A stretch of 64,000 nucleotides of DNA from Piscinibacter sp. XHJ-5. GTDB taxonomy: Bacteria; Pseudomonadota; Gammaproteobacteria; Burkholderiales; Burkholderiaceae_C. Below the pieces are notes generated by a model. It saw only the letters and a program-made list of their open reading frames with translations. It was not told the DNA's origin and made no database searches. The position numbers and the translations under genes are program-made. The stretch covers positions 186,001 through 250,000 of the forward strand of contig NZ_CP123228.1 in NCBI RefSeq assembly GCF_029855045.1, given 5' to 3'. Shown piece after piece: positions 63,528 through 64,000 of the stretch. Numbering within the stretch: the stretch's first letter is position 1; every line of letters starts with the position of its first letter.

Positions 63528-63587
63528 AGGGCAACGTCCTCTCGCAAAGGACGCGCAACAGGTCAGTCCTGCCGGGGTGCTTGCCCT
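63528..63587 (+). promoter_or_regulatory. Structured leader RNA, GEMM-like (possible cyclic-dinucleotide riboswitch)
   Basis: P1 AGGGCAA (63528-63534) pairs perfectly with TTGCCCT (63581-63587). P2 is CGTCCT/AGGACG (63535-63540 and 63548-63553) with loop CTCGCAA. P3 is CAGG/CCTG (63559-63562 and 63568-63571). The strings CACAGGGCAAC, GGACGCGCAAC and GCCGGGGTGCTTGCC echo the GEMM-I (c-di-GMP) consensus, but P3 is much reduced, so the assignment is tentative. It precedes a DUF1800 lipoprotein gene, and a terminator/antiterminator pair follows. Confidence 0.4.
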
Positions 63588-63600
63588 CTGCCGGTCCGTT

Positions 63601-63664
63601 CGAAGTGCCAACTTCGTCACGACCCGTGGCCGGCCGGTGCCACGATCCGGCCGGCACTTCTTGG
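63601..63664 (+). promoter_or_regulatory. Terminator/antiterminator-like hairpins before the DUF1800 gene
   Basis: Hairpin A CGAAGT/ACTTCG (63601-63616). Hairpin B GCCGGCCGG/CCGGCCGGC (63629-63637 and 63647-63655), a perfect 9-bp stem followed by ACTTCTT. GAAGTGCC (63602-63609) can instead pair with GGCACTTC (63653-63660), which would break both A and B. Such mutually exclusive pairing is the hallmark of a riboswitch expression platform. Confidence 0.5.
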
Positions 63665-63713
63665 CATGTCGCGTGCGTCTTCCCCGTCAAAACAATGGTG
63701 GCTCGGGGGCGGG

Positions 63714-64000
63714 ATGCACAACAGGCATCGAGGGATGGGCGCACGCGTCGCGTGCTGGACAAGGGGGGTTCGCTGGGCTTGCGCCAGCGCGGCAGTCGCC
63801 GCGCTGGTCGCATGCGGCGGAGGCAAGGACGACGCCTCGGGTGACGCCGTCGGCGGCGCCGAGATCGAGAAGCCAGCCACGCGCGCCGAAGCGGCGCGCT
63901 TTCTCACGCAAGCCACCTTCGGCCCGACCGATGCCGAGGTCGATCGGGTGATGAGCCTGGGCTACGGCCCGTGGATCGACGATCAGTTCAGCAAGCCGCG
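63714..64000 (+). CDS. DUF1800 family lipoprotein, N-terminal part (cut by window end)
   Basis: About 95 residues are visible. ATG 63714 is used; ATG 63735 is possible. A signal peptide ends in a lipobox (AAVAALVACGGGKDD), so the protein is lipid-anchored. The DUF1800 opening follows: EAARFLTQATFGPTDAEVDR and LGYGPWIDDQFSKP. DUF1800 proteins are large exported proteins of unknown function, usually paired with a DUF1501 gene, which would lie beyond the window. Confidence 0.8.
   Translation, partial: MHNRHRGMGARVACWTRGVRWACASAAVAALVACGGGKDDASGDAVGGAEIEKPATRAEAARFLTQATFGPTDAEVDRVMSLGYGPWIDDQFSKP

Overview
This window looks like chromosomal DNA from a high-GC betaproteobacterium of the order Burkholderiales, probably near the Rubrivivax/Leptothrix/Methylibium/Rhizobacter group. 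The evidence is a strong GC bias at third codon positions, a PhaM-type PHA granule protein, a DUF3567 protein, a metH split into two genes behind an S-adenosylhomocysteine (SAH) riboswitch, and glycolate oxidase, TRAP and branched-chain-type binding-protein genes. The genus is inference only. I see no rRNA, tRNA, CRISPR array, insertion sequence or prophage. The window is densely coded and mostly housekeeping and catabolic.

Layout: 1-2.9 kb holds the end of a TRAP transporter operon (dctP end, dctQ, and a dctM with a large internal insertion). 2.9-5.0 kb (minus strand) is an ECF sigma factor, a membrane anti-sigma-like protein and a secreted protein. 5.2-9.1 kb holds an orphan ABC binding protein, a small secreted protein and a VOC / WYL regulator / amidohydrolase operon. 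9.2-19.7 kb holds an SMP-30 lactonase, a Ser/Thr kinase, a PEP-mutase-family enzyme, rdgC, a DUF885 protein, an IlvD/Edd sugar-acid dehydratase, a DgoR-like GntR regulator and a 2-dehydro-3-deoxygalactonokinase. Three near-identical operator-like sites link the lactonase, the dehydratase and the regulator/kinase promoter into one probable galactonate-type regulon.

19.7-30.1 kb is a full glycerol block: glpR-glpK divergent from glpD-glpS-T-P-Q-U-V (an ABC glycerol importer), with a GlpR-type operator between them and a strong double terminator after glpV. 30.3-35.6 kb is a non-homologous end-joining block: a 49-residue basic protein, an alpha/beta hydrolase, ligD, ku and a MerR-HTH/TPR fusion protein. 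36.2-37.0 kb is an FMN riboswitch followed by a type-II-like lumazine synthase.

37.0-53.5 kb is a string of small units: M13 peptidase / AraC regulator / EamA exporter, a DsbG-like lipoprotein, a Nudix hydrolase, a SET-domain protein, cytochrome c', glcDEF, a FIST protein, phaM, a FAH-family hydrolase / aspartyl protease / TraB-family unit, and DUF3108 and DUF3567 proteins. 53.7-64 kb holds a tandem AAA+ ATPase, a GGDEF-EAL protein, metH part 1, a degenerate HD-GYP-like protein, an SAH riboswitch with metH part 2, and a structured leader (GEMM-like, with a plausible terminator/antiterminator switch) in front of a DUF1800 lipoprotein gene cut off by the window end.

The most interesting items are the shared operator of the sugar-acid regulon, the structured leader before the DUF1800 gene, the uncharacterised MerR/TPR and 49-residue partners of Ku/LigD, the repeat-bearing insertion in DctM, and the HD-GYP-like protein that has lost its HD doublet.
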